64,000 nucleotides of DNA from Kitasatospora sp. NBC_00240 (GTDB lineage: Bacteria > Actinomycetota > Actinomycetes > Streptomycetales > Streptomycetaceae). The position numbers were made by a program, and so were the translations under genes. Within the stretch, counting starts at the first letter, position 1. Each line of letters begins with the position of its first letter. The notes beneath the pieces are model-generated. The model did not search any database, was not told the DNA's origin, and worked only from the letters and a program-made list of their open reading frames with translations. The stretch covers positions 6,820,001 to 6,884,000 of the forward strand of contig NZ_JAPEMU010000001.1 of the NCBI RefSeq assembly GCF_026342405.1, in the 5' to 3' direction. This document shows, one piece after another, positions 25,169 through 32,889 of the stretch.

Positions 25169-26131
25169 ATGCCGCTCACGACAGCCCTCGCATTTCCGCC
25201 GTTCAGCAACCCGTACCCGTCGGGGATCCTGCGTACGCTCGCGCACACGACCGCGAGCGTGGCCGACGCCCTTGAGATGACGGACCAGAAACTTGCGGAA
25301 CTCGGCCACCCACCCGTGACGCCCAGACTCACCGGCGGAGCCTACGAGTCGGCCCCCGGCTCGGAGTCGGAGTACGTCCACAATCTGGTCGCGGCGACAC
25401 TCGTCCCGTACTCCGTGTACGCGGCGCTGGATCTGAAGGTCCAGCCGTCCATCCTTCTCGGGCACGGTGCGGGCTTCAACGTCGGAAGTGTCATCACCGA
25501 CCTGATGACCATGGAGGAGACGATCGATGTCCTCCTCGGGGGTTACGCGGAGGCCAGGAGCATCTCGCTGCAGGGGGGAATGCTCGCCCTCGCGGTCAAC
25601 CAGCGGACCGCCGGAGCCCTGTGCCGAGAGCTCTCGGAGGGCGGCCTCCACGTCGGCATGATCAACACCCCGACCCAGACGGTCGTGTGCGGCCGGTACG
25701 ACGACCTGGACCTGCTGGAGAGTCATGCGGGACGCCTGGGAATCCCCTGCAGGCGTCTCGCCGCCATCCTCCCCATCCACACGCCGCTGTTCCGGCCGGC
25801 GGCCCTCCGGGCGATCCAACGGTCGGAGGAACGGACCGTGGAGCCCGTACTCCCCCCGCTGTACTTCACCACCGAATGCCGACCCATCATCGAGACCGAC
25901 ACGGTCAGGAATGCGTCGCTCGCCATCTGGACCAAACCCGCGAACCTCATCGAATCGGTCCAGGACCTCCAGGAGAACTTCGGCGTCAACCACTTCATCG
26001 AAATCAACACCACCCCGACGCTCGCACCGATGATCGTCCAGAATGCGCTCCCGGGTACCCGGGTCGACGGCCCGCCGCCCGGTATCACGGATGCCGTCGA
26101 CGTGCTCCCGTTCCTCAACGGCGCCTACTGA
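25169..26131 (+). CDS. Free-standing acyltransferase-fold (FabD-like) protein lacking the nucleophile
   Basis: 320 residues from the ATG at 25169, with GGGAGAG upstream. The fold follows malonyl-CoA:ACP transacylase. LLGHGAGFNVGS (residues 97-108) aligns with the GHSxG elbow but has Gly100 where the catalytic Ser belongs. INTPTQTVVCG matches the NSPxQxVISG strand. ILPIHTP supplies the active-site His204. The N-terminal FPGQG oxyanion motif is also absent (FPPFSNPYPSG instead). It is therefore unlikely to load malonate by the usual ping-pong route. It may be a PKS partner, an acyl-binding scaffold, or an altered transferase. It follows the PKS on the same strand. Confidence 0.8.
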   Translation: MPLTTALAFPPFSNPYPSGILRTLAHTTASVADALEMTDQKLAELGHPPVTPRLTGGAYESAPGSESEYVHNLVAATLVPYSVYAALDLKVQPSILLGHGAGFNVGSVITDLMTMEETIDVLLGGYAEARSISLQGGMLALAVNQRTAGALCRELSEGGLHVGMINTPTQTVVCGRYDDLDLLESHAGRLGIPCRRLAAILPIHTPLFRPAALRAIQRSEERTVEPVLPPLYFTTECRPIIETDTVRNASLAIWTKPANLIESVQDLQENFGVNHFIEINTTPTLAPMIVQNALPGTRVDGPPPGITDAVDVLPFLNGAY

Positions 26132-26134
26132 CCT

Positions 26135-26178
26135 CCGGTTCGTAGGACGGGCCGCCGGCCGGCCGTCCTACGAACCGG
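26135..26178. terminator. Bidirectional hairpin between convergent genes
   Basis: Perfect 16-bp stem (26135-26150 with 26163-26178) and a 12-nt GC loop fill the space between the acyltransferase-fold gene and the convergent MFS gene. Confidence 0.75.
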
Positions 26179-27624
26179 TCATCGACCGGAGCGGCTCGGG
26201 CTCGGCGCGGCGGTCGGGGCTGCGGCCGGCTCGGCCTTGGGCTTGCGTTGGCGGGCCAGGGCAAGGCTGGTCAGTGTCGTGATCGCCATCGCGCCGATGC
26301 CGACCAGCGCCGTCGTGGTGTAGGCGCTGTCGTTCGGGAAGAGCCGGCCGGTGTCGGTGCCGGCGGACAGGACCAGGCCGCCGACGGCACTGCCGAGCGA
26401 GTACCCGACGCTGCGCACGATGTAGTTGAAGCTCATCGCACTGGACGTCTCGCTCTTGGGCGTGACGGCCAGGATGACGCCGGGCATGGCGGCCGAGAAG
26501 CTGCCGACACCGAAGCCCAGCACGCTCATGGACACGAACAGCTCGGTCAGGTTCGACCGGGCCGCGGCGAAGAGGACGAATCCGCCACCGATGACGACCG
26601 CACTGCCGGCCAAGAGCCAAGGGGCGTCGATCCGTTGCAGCACCCGAGGCGTGATCTTGCCGGCGACGAACCCCAGCACGGAGAACGGGATGAGGACCAG
26701 CCCGGCGACGAAGGTGGTGAGCCCGAAGCCGTAGCCGGCGCTGTGCGGCGTCTGGGCGTACCGGGTGATGAGCGTGAGCAGGAGGTAGATGCCGATCGCG
26801 CCGACGAACATGGCGATGTTGGCCCCGGCGACCGCCGGGTGCCGTACCGCCCGGAGATCGATCAGGGGCGCCTCACTGCGCAGCCCGGAGACGGTCCAGC
26901 CGCAGAGCAGGAGCACGGCGACGACGGCCAGGACCACCGCCACGCTGAGGTGCTGGCTCCACAGGTTCTTCTCGCCGGTGAGGAACAGGACGAGGAAGAG
27001 TCCGCCCGCCAGGAGGAGCGCGCCCTTCGTGTCCACCCCGGCGGAGCGGCCCTCGGGGGCCATGGGAACGGACCGCCAGGCGGCCAGGAGGGCGATGGCG
27101 GTGACGAGCAGGCCGAGGCCGTAGGCGGCGCGCACCCCGCCGAACTCGGTGAGCAGGCCGGCGACGGGGTAACCGACACCGACCCCCATGATGGAGACCA
27201 CCGAGATCTGGGCGATGGTGGGCGCGCTGCGCTCCTCCGGGAGGTGGTCGCGGGCCACGCTCATCATGAGTGCCGTGAGACCGAATCCGACGCCCTGTGC
27301 GGCCCTGCCGACGAGCAGCCAGGCGAACGGCAGCGGCAGCACGGTGAGCGCACTGCCCACGACGACGACCGCCAGCGTGCCGAGGATCGTGGTCCGTCGG
27401 TGCGGGCCGGCGCCGAGCCGGCCGAGGACGGGCGTGGCGACCGCGCCGCTCAGAAGTGCGATCGTCAGCGTCCACTGCGCGCTGTTGAGCGAAACGTGGA
27501 ACGTGGTCGCCACGCTGGTGATGAGCGGCGCCCCGAGGCTGCCGACCGTCGCCACGACCAGGGCGATGAACATCAGGGAGGGGACCAGGAACCGCGTCCC
27601 GGAGTGCTCCGGGGCCGTACTCAT
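26179..27624 (-). CDS. MFS exporter, copy 1
   Basis: 481 residues from the ATG at 27624. Multiple hydrophobic segments cover the length (about 12-14), with LGRLGAGPHRR as the cytoplasmic loop and VGRAAQGVGFG as the antiporter-type motif C region. Drug/H+ antiporter-like. It is closely similar along its whole length to the MFS protein at 28484, with long identical stretches such as SLNSAQWTLTIALL and TPKSETSSAMSFNYI. It is the last gene of a marR - small ORF - MFS unit, with start and stop codons overlapping, so it is probably MarR-controlled. Likely exports the cluster product or a toxic intermediate. Confidence 0.88.
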   Translation of the reverse strand: MSTAPEHSGTRFLVPSLMFIALVVATVGSLGAPLITSVATTFHVSLNSAQWTLTIALLSGAVATPVLGRLGAGPHRRTTILGTLAVVVVGSALTVLPLPFAWLLVGRAAQGVGFGLTALMMSVARDHLPEERSAPTIAQISVVSIMGVGVGYPVAGLLTEFGGVRAAYGLGLLVTAIALLAAWRSVPMAPEGRSAGVDTKGALLLAGGLFLVLFLTGEKNLWSQHLSVAVVLAVVAVLLLCGWTVSGLRSEAPLIDLRAVRHPAVAGANIAMFVGAIGIYLLLTLITRYAQTPHSAGYGFGLTTFVAGLVLIPFSVLGFVAGKITPRVLQRIDAPWLLAGSAVVIGGGFVLFAAARSNLTELFVSMSVLGFGVGSFSAAMPGVILAVTPKSETSSAMSFNYIVRSVGYSLGSAVGGLVLSAGTDTGRLFPNDSAYTTTALVGIGAMAITTLTSLALARQRKPKAEPAAAPTAAPSPSRSGR

Positions 27625-27782
27625 CGGCTGGTCCCGGCCGTGAGGTGCTCGAAGCGACCGGGGCGCAGAAGCGTCCTGACCTCCTCCGCCCTCGGCTCGT
27701 CCAGCTCGGCGACCATCTTCCACATCCACCTGAAGCCTCCTTCGGAGTGTACGGCGACCCCGTCGAGTAACTGCCCTGTCAC
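27621..27782 (-). CDS. Small ORF coupled between marR and MFS
   Basis: 53 codons from the GTG at 27782, whose GTGA overlaps the marR stop, to a TGA overlapping the MFS ATG. The translation includes LLDGVAVHSEGGFRW and ends RPGRFEHLTAGTSR. It has no recognised domain. The double overlap suggests either a real small protein or a translated leader coupling the two flanking genes. A trace of its last codons survives upstream of the second MFS gene. Confidence 0.5.
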   Translation of the reverse strand: MTGQLLDGVAVHSEGGFRWMWKMVAELDEPRAEEVRTLLRPGRFEHLTAGTSR

Positions 27783-28237
27783 TGCTGCGGCCCTTCTCGA
27801 TCCTGGCGGTCGAGCGCCTCCAGGTGCCGCAGCGCCGGAAGAGCCGCCGCCAAGGCCTTGACCTCGTCGTCGGTGAGCTCGTCGATCAACCGCACGAGCT
27901 CGTGGACGCCCGACTGGCGCCGCCTCTGGACGTAGGACGCGCCGGCCTCGGTCAGGCGCACCAGCGTGACCCGCTTGTCGGCCGCGTCGCCTGTCCGATC
28001 GACCAGCCCGGACTCCTCCATCACCCGGACCAGGACGGTCATCGCGGGCTGGGTGACACCTGCGATCAAGGCCAGATCGGTGATCCGCCGTGGGCCGGTG
28101 CTCTCCAGGGCGGCAAGGGTGGCAGCGGATGTGAGGCTCATGTCGCGCGGCAGGCGTCTCACCGCTCCGGTGGCCAACTCGTAGAGGGAAGCACCGATTT
28201 CAGTGGAGGCGCGACGGGTGGCGCCTTTGCGGCTCAT
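27779..28237 (-). CDS. MarR family transcriptional regulator
   Basis: 152 residues from the ATG at 28237. The winged helix is visible in the middle: LTSAATLAALESTGPRRITDLALIAGV, then QPAMTVLVRVMEESGLVDR and DAADKRVTLVRLT, the wing with the MarR DxRxxxxxLT signature. MarR proteins bind palindromes as dimers and release DNA on binding a phenolic or drug-like ligand. It sits between two inverted exporter genes, so control of both is the natural inference. Confidence 0.9.
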   Translation of the reverse strand: MSRKGATRRASTEIGASLYELATGAVRRLPRDMSLTSAATLAALESTGPRRITDLALIAGVTQPAMTVLVRVMEESGLVDRTGDAADKRVTLVRLTEAGASYVQRRRQSGVHELVRLIDELTDDEVKALAAALPALRHLEALDRQDREGPQQ

Positions 28238-28245
28238 GCTGGGAG

Positions 28246-28283
28246 CATACCACTTTTATATTAATGCTTTATGTATCTTCCTG
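28246..28283. promoter_or_regulatory. AT-rich promoter/operator region upstream of marR
   Basis: A short A/T-rich patch (CACTTTTATATTAATGC and neighbours) stands out from the GC-rich background immediately upstream of the marR start. Read on the minus strand it contains TATAAA and ATTAAT elements suitable for a -10 box and a palindromic operator. I cannot define the operator halves with confidence. Confidence 0.4.
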
Positions 28284-28483
28284 GCCTGGGTAGCAGCCGG
28301 TTGCGGGCCGGTGCGGGTGAGGGCCCGGGGGCCCACCTGACGGACCGGCCCGTAGTGAGGGACTGTCACAGCCGTGCCGGCGGCCTCTGGACGGCAACTC
28401 GTTCCGGGGCATACGGTCCTGTACATGGCTTCTCAACTCGCCTCAACTGCCTTGCCGCGTAAGCCTCCGGTCGGGACTAGTCG

Positions 28484-29923
28484 ATGAGCTCGGCACGGGA
28501 GCACCCCGGGACACGGCTGCTGGTGCCCTCCCTGATCGTCGTCGCCCTGGTCGTGGCGGCGGTCGCCAGCCTCGGGGCACCGCTCATCACCACCGTGGCC
28601 ACCACGTTCCACGTCTCTCTCAACAGCGCGCAGTGGACACTGACGATCGCACTGCTGGCCGGCGCGGTCGCCACGCCGATCCTCGGCCGGCTCGGCGCCG
28701 GCCCGCACCGGCGTGCCACGATCCTCGGCACGCTGGCGGTCGTCGTCGTGGGCAGTGCGCTCACCGTGCTGCCGCTGCCGTTCGCCTGGCTGCTGGTCGG
28801 CCGGGCCGGGCACGGCATCGGGCTCGGTCTGACGGCGCTGATGATGGGCGTGGCCCGCGACCACCTCCCGGAGGAGCGCAGCGCGGCCACCATCTCCCTG
28901 GTCTCGGTGGTCTCCATCATGGGGGTCGGTGTCGGGTACCCCCTCGCCGGCCTGCTCACCCAGGTGGGCGGGGTGCGCGCCGCCTACGGCCTGGGCCTGC
29001 TCGTTTCCACCATCGCCTTCCTGGCCGCCTGGCGCTTCCTGCCCGAAGCCCCCGCGGGCCGCTCCGCCCACGTGGACACGAAGGGCGCGCTCCTCCTGGC
29101 GGGTGGACTGTTCCTCGCCCTGTACCTGGCCGGCGAGCGGAGCCTGTGGAGCCACAACCTCGGCATGGCGGTGGTGCTGGCCGTCGTCGCCGCGGTCCTG
29201 CTCGCCGTCTGGACCCTCACCGGGCTGCGCGGCAGGGCGCCGCTGATCGATCTCAAGGCGCTGCGGCACCCGGCGGTCGCCGGGGCGAACCTCGCCATGT
29301 TCGTCGGCGCGATCGGCATGTACATCCTGCTCACGCTGATCACCCGGTACGCGCAGACGCCGCACAGCGCCGGCTACGGCTTCGGGCTCACCACCTTCGT
29401 CGCCGGGCTGGTCCTGATCCCGTTCTCCGTGCTGGGGTTCGTCGGCGGCAGGCTCACGCCCCCGATGCTCAAGCGGATCGACGCCCCGTTGCTGCTGGCG
29501 GGCAGCGCCGGGATCATCGTCGGGGGGTTCGCCCTCTTCGCCACGGCCCGGTCGAACCTGGTCGACCTGCTGCTGGCGATGAGCGTGCTGGGCCTCGGCG
29601 TCGGCAGCTTCTCGGCCGCCATGCCCGGCGTCATCCTGGCCGTCACGCCCAAGAGCGAGACGTCCAGTGCGATGAGCTTCAACTACATCACGCGCAGCGT
29701 CGGGTACTCGCTCGGCAGTGCCGTCGGCGGCCTGGTCCTGTCCGCCGGCACCGACACCGGCCGGCTCTTCCCGAACGACAGCGCCTACACCACGGCGGCC
29801 CTGGTCGGCATCGTCGCGATGGCGATCACCACGGTCGCCAGCCTGGTCCTGGCCCGCAAGCGCTCGCCGCAGGCCGAGCCGGCCGCCGCCCCGACCCGGA
29901 ACCCGAGCCGGTCGAGCCGGTGA
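28484..29923 (+). CDS. MFS exporter, copy 2 (inverted paralogue)
   Basis: 479 residues from the ATG at 28484. Same length, topology and sequence as copy 1 apart from scattered substitutions. LGRLGAGPHRR, RDHLPEERSA and TLITRYAQTPHSAGYGFGL are shared. The two genes point away from each other with marR between them. Bases just before the start (GGGACTAGTCGATGAG) resemble those before copy 1 (GGGACCAGCCGATGAG), so the duplicated unit extends upstream of the gene. A role in export of the cluster product is inferred from position. Confidence 0.88.
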   Translation: MSSAREHPGTRLLVPSLIVVALVVAAVASLGAPLITTVATTFHVSLNSAQWTLTIALLAGAVATPILGRLGAGPHRRATILGTLAVVVVGSALTVLPLPFAWLLVGRAGHGIGLGLTALMMGVARDHLPEERSAATISLVSVVSIMGVGVGYPLAGLLTQVGGVRAAYGLGLLVSTIAFLAAWRFLPEAPAGRSAHVDTKGALLLAGGLFLALYLAGERSLWSHNLGMAVVLAVVAAVLLAVWTLTGLRGRAPLIDLKALRHPAVAGANLAMFVGAIGMYILLTLITRYAQTPHSAGYGFGLTTFVAGLVLIPFSVLGFVGGRLTPPMLKRIDAPLLLAGSAGIIVGGFALFATARSNLVDLLLAMSVLGLGVGSFSAAMPGVILAVTPKSETSSAMSFNYITRSVGYSLGSAVGGLVLSAGTDTGRLFPNDSAYTTAALVGIVAMAITTVASLVLARKRSPQAEPAAAPTRNPSRSSR

Positions 29924-30218
29924 CCCGCCCGCCGGTCTTCGAACCCGCCGAAGAGCCGTCCCGGGCAGACCACCGCCGCCGCAACGGTGCCGATGCTGAC
30001 GCTCCGCCAGGAAGCTGTGCCACCAGCCGGATCCGTCTGCCGGCCCTGGGCGAAGTCGGCCGGGCCGCCGCTCACCAGCGAGGCCTTGCCCCCGTTGGGG
30101 CACGCCGGGGTACTGACGGTCGCCACGTTCCCGAGGCGGTCACGGCCGGCCGAGAGGTGACCGATGCCGCCCTATGAGGGGGCACTGATCCTTCGTACGA
30201 GGGGAAGCTGATCCCCCG

Positions 30219-30665
30219 TCACTCAGCGGCCGGCGCCGGCGGCGGGACGAGCCCGTCCGCGATGAGCCCCTCGAGCACGGCCCGCCCGAGCGCCTCCGCC
30301 GCAGCCTGCGGGCGCACCATCGCGGTGAACTCCTTGATCAGGCCCTCCTCGTCGAAGTGCAGCAGGTCGATGCCGTGGAGCTCATCGCCGCCGACGGCGG
30401 TCCGGAAGACCAGAACGACGGACTCGGCCTCGCTCCCGTCCGCGCTGGTCTCGCAGGATCCGGTGTACGACCCGACGTATCGGAAGTCCTCGAGCGTCCG
30501 CACGAACACGCCGAACAGGCCCATGACCGTGTCCCGGCCCTCGGTGGGCTGGAGCTTCATGGAGCTGTAGAAGCGGATGTCCGGCGTGAGCAGCTCCTCC
30601 AGGCCGGCGAGGTCGCCCTTCTCCATGGCGGTGCGGAAGCGGTCGACGGTGGTGCTCGCGGTCAT
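30219..30665 (-). CDS. SnoaL-like / NTF2-fold protein
   Basis: 148 residues from the ATG at 30665. The pattern VDRFRTAMEKGDLAGLEELL, then DIRFYSS, then FDEEGLIKEFTAMVRP is that of the SnoaL-like NTF2 superfamily: a curved sheet forming a ligand pocket. Members act as polyketide cyclases, ketosteroid isomerases, limonene-epoxide hydrolases or ligand-binding proteins. Within a PKS-containing region a cyclase or isomerase role is conceivable, but the catalytic residues are not diagnostic. Confidence 0.82.
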   Translation of the reverse strand: MTASTTVDRFRTAMEKGDLAGLEELLTPDIRFYSSMKLQPTEGRDTVMGLFGVFVRTLEDFRYVGSYTGSCETSADGSEAESVVLVFRTAVGGDELHGIDLLHFDEEGLIKEFTAMVRPQAAAEALGRAVLEGLIADGLVPPPAPAAE

Positions 30666-31174
30666 GGCAGCTCCTTGTTCATAGCTCGTGGCTCACAACT
30701 CATAGCTTGAGATTCATAGTTATGGAGGTGACCAGTCGGATTCATGACCATGATGAGGGGCCGGAACGCCAAAAGGGAAGAGCCGAAAAGTTGAAGAGCC
30801 GAGGAGCGGGAAGAGAAGGGCGGAGCCACGGCCTTGCGGCACGCGGAGCTCGCCCGCGCTCCCTGACGGCGAGTTGATTGGCTGTCAGCCCGAGGGAGCC
30901 CTTCGTCCGCTGCGAGACCCGGCCGCGGTGGACGACGACCAGGACCAGGAACAGGCCGGGCTCACCGCCCGACCTGGTGACACCACTGTTCCCCGCCCCG
31001 CAGAGAAGCCCGCGGCGGCCGGCGCCGGCCAGGGAGGAGACGCGGGGTCCGGCGGCCGCCAACTCGCGACAGTTGGCGCCCACGCGGGGAGCACATCTAC
31101 CAGACGTCGCTTCTTGTCGGGTGAAGATCACGAAAAGCCGCCCGCCGGGCCGCGACCGACTCCACAATGTGACC
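30666..31174. promoter_or_regulatory. Intergenic region with CATAGYT repeats upstream of the SnoaL-like gene
   Basis: 509 bp without a supported gene. Just upstream of the SnoaL-like start the word CATAGYT occurs at 30680, 30701 and 30715. On the coding (minus) strand this is a run of CTATGA-type repeats, a possible operator. The remainder is lower in GC than its surroundings (30740-30800) and shows no convincing reading frame. Confidence 0.45.
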
Positions 31175-31291
31175 ATGCCAAGTTTCCCTGAGGGCAACTT
31201 CACCATCGTCAACAACGAGAGCGGCCGCTGTGTGCGGGCGCTTCTCGGCAAGACCGTCGACCCTGTTCCGGACGGAGATCGTCATGCATAA
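31175..31291 (+). pseudogene. Truncated ORF resembling the start of a ricin-type lectin protein
   Basis: 38 codons from the ATG at 31175. The reading MPSFPEGNFTIVNNESGRCV looks like the first repeat of a secreted ricin-B-like or QxW protein, but it stops after 38 residues. It overlaps the start of the EthD-like gene in another frame. Most likely the 5' fragment of a gene truncated by rearrangement. Confidence 0.4.
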
Positions 31292-31595
31292 GTTGGTGGT
31301 CCTGTATCCCGAGCCCGTCGACCCTGACCACTTCCGCGACTACTACGTGACCAACCACCTTCCGCTGGTCAGGGATCTGCCCGGCCTGCTCGCATGGCGC
31401 TACAGCTTCGATGTGACGACGACCATGGGAGAAGCGCTGTATTTCGCGATCTTCGAAGGCGACTTCGCCGACGCCGCCGCCATGGCCGCGGCGCGGGCGT
31501 CGCCGCAAGGCCGGCGGATGGCCGCCGATGCCGCCAACTACGCCACCGGCGGTGCGATCGTCATCAACTATCCGGCGCAGGACGGTACCGGCTGA
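31284..31595 (+). CDS. EthD family protein
   Basis: 103 residues from the ATG at 31284, with GGAG upstream. YPEPVDPDHFRDYYVTNHLP and DLPGLLAWRYSF match the EthD/dimeric alpha-beta-barrel pattern, in which the H-x-P region lines the pocket. EthD proteins accompany P450 systems, and relatives act as polyketide cyclases or methylketone-processing enzymes. It is isolated from the larger operons by mobile-DNA debris. Linkage to either biosynthetic block is uncertain. Confidence 0.8.
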   Translation: MHKLVVLYPEPVDPDHFRDYYVTNHLPLVRDLPGLLAWRYSFDVTTTMGEALYFAIFEGDFADAAAMAAARASPQGRRMAADAANYATGGAIVINYPAQDGTG

Positions 31596-31804
31596 GGTAG
31601 GCCGGTACGCTCCGGGACGCGTTCGGTCGGCCGTTGCGGCCAGGTCCGGCTGTCGGCGGAGGCCGTTCGCGGTTGGCGGTTCGTTGAGCGCCGAACGTAA
31701 GGCTCCACCACGCCGGCGTCCGAGTGGCCGCTCGCAGAAATGCCCAGTCGTCGGGGCTCTGTGAGACCCCCGGATCGCGTCCGGTTCATCCCGGGTCTCC
31801 GTTC

Positions 31805-31848
31805 GCGGAGTGTCTCGCAGAACGCCGGCGTTCTGCGAGACACTCCGC
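31805..31848. repeat. Perfect 44-bp palindrome next to a recombinase remnant
   Basis: Arms 31805-31826 and 31827-31848 are exact reverse complements (left arm GCGGAGTGTCTCGCAGAACG, then CC). A smaller imperfect hairpin, GGGGCTCTGTGAGACCCC, lies near 31754-31771. The palindrome ends 13 bp before the start of the decayed recombinase frame. Position and symmetry suggest a recombinase recognition site or transposon end. Confidence 0.7.
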
Positions 31849-31860
31849 GAGACCTTCGCC

Positions 31861-32150
31861 ATGGATCTGACACCTGCTCAGGTCGCGGGCGTGGTCGGAC
31901 GCAACGCCTGCCCGAAGTGCGGGGCCCCGGCAGGCAGCCCGTGCCGCCCTCGGGGCGGCAGGACCGCCTCGGGTACCACGCCGCCCGCTTCATGCTCGTG
32001 CCCAAGCTCCGGGAGGAGCCGGCGGTCCTGGTGCCGCCGACCGCGGCCCGGGCCGGCCGTGGGTCCAGCGCCCCCCGCTGCACACTCGGCCCGACGGGAT
32101 TGCCGCGGCGCCGATCCGGATCGGGTACGCGCGCGCTCCGGGGTTCATGC
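31861..32150 (+). pseudogene. Decayed serine recombinase (Tn3-resolvase-type, zinc-finger N-terminus)
   Basis: From the ATG at 31861 one frame reads MDLTPAQVAGVVGRNACPKC and on to a CPKCG..GSPCR zinc-finger-like motif. Near 31970 the homology moves to a second frame (YHAARFMLVPKLREE), and near 32055 to a third that ends in IRIGYARA, the first strand of a serine recombinase catalytic domain. Two frameshifts and loss of the catalytic domain make it a pseudogene. Such proteins resolve or integrate Tn3-like elements. It marks past transposon activity between the two biosynthetic blocks. Confidence 0.65.
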
Positions 32151-32272
32151 GGGGGCGGGGGCGGACGTCGGAGCCCAAGGGGAAGGCCGCCGGCCCGGGC
32201 GGGATCCCGGGGCGGCGGCCCATTCGACGTGACGCAGCGTCAACTGCGGTCCTGCATAGCGCGGGATCGGGG

Positions 32273-32512
32273 TCAGGGGGTCGGCGGGAGGGCCTTGGCG
32301 ACGGTGGCGGCGGCGCTGCCCGAGGTGTTCTGCGAGCCGTCGTGGACGGCGGCGAGGTGGGAGCCGGTGCGGGTGGCGACCATCGTGGTGCCGCCGGTGA
32401 CGGAGGGGGAGGTGGGAGTGGCCTGGAGGGCCTTGTGGCCCGGGCCGGGGAGCGGGTCGGCCGTCCGGGCCGCCGGCGGCCACCGGCGGCGCCGGGAGCG
32501 ATCGACGGTCAT
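32273..32512 (-). CDS. Possible small ORF overlapping the LuxR stop
   Basis: 79 codons from the ATG at 32512, whose ATGA overlaps the stop of the upstream LuxR-type gene. The product is rich in Thr, Ala and Pro with a basic start (VDRSRRRRW) and no recognised domain. The start/stop overlap is the only positive evidence; composition is compatible with chance. Confidence 0.3.
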   Translation of the reverse strand: MTVDRSRRRRWPPAARTADPLPGPGHKALQATPTSPSVTGGTTMVATRTGSHLAAVHDGSQNTSGSAAATVAKALPPTP

Positions 32513-32889
32513 GCCGCTCGGTTGTGCCGAACCGCGTAGACCGCGGCCTGGGTCCGGTCGGACACGTTGAGCCGGGCGAAGATCGCGTGCATGTGGTTCT
32601 TGACGGTCTTCTCAGTGATGCCGAGTGCTCGAGCTATGTGACGGTTCGTCATACCGTCGGTCAGTAACGCGAGAACCTCCAACTGGCGCGGCGTCAGGGC
32701 GCTGGAGGGAGACTTCCCGCCGGCCGGTTCACCGCCGCGATCGGTCGCCACTCGTCCCTGAGGAGCGCGGGTGCTCCGAGCCTCTGCTCGTCGCGGACGC
32801 GGGCGCGTCGCGGTCGCGTCCTGAGCGACGGGTACATCTGTCTGTTGGTCGGTCAGAAGCGTTGTGCCTTCGGTGATCTGCGCAGCCAT
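32509..32889 (-). CDS. LuxR-type HTH regulator without receiver domain
   Basis: 126 residues from the ATG at 32889, behind AAGGAGA. The C-terminal half is a complete LuxR/GerE helix-turn-helix: LTPRQLEVLALLTDGMTNRH, then ARALGITEKTVKNHMHAIFA. The N-terminal ~60 residues are charged and low in complexity, with no receiver, PAS or ATPase domain. It may be a constitutive activator of the neighbouring dioxygenase block, from which it is divergent. Confidence 0.85.
   Translation of the reverse strand: MAAQITEGTTLLTDQQTDVPVAQDATATRPRPRRAEARSTRAPQGRVATDRGGEPAGGKSPSSALTPRQLEVLALLTDGMTNRHIARALGITEKTVKNHMHAIFARLNVSDRTQAAVYAVRHNRAA

Noticed and set aside
29785..30126. 113-codon minus-strand frame at the 3' end of the second MFS gene
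   Set aside because: Overlaps the MFS coding region in antisense and has no recognisable domain or ribosome site.
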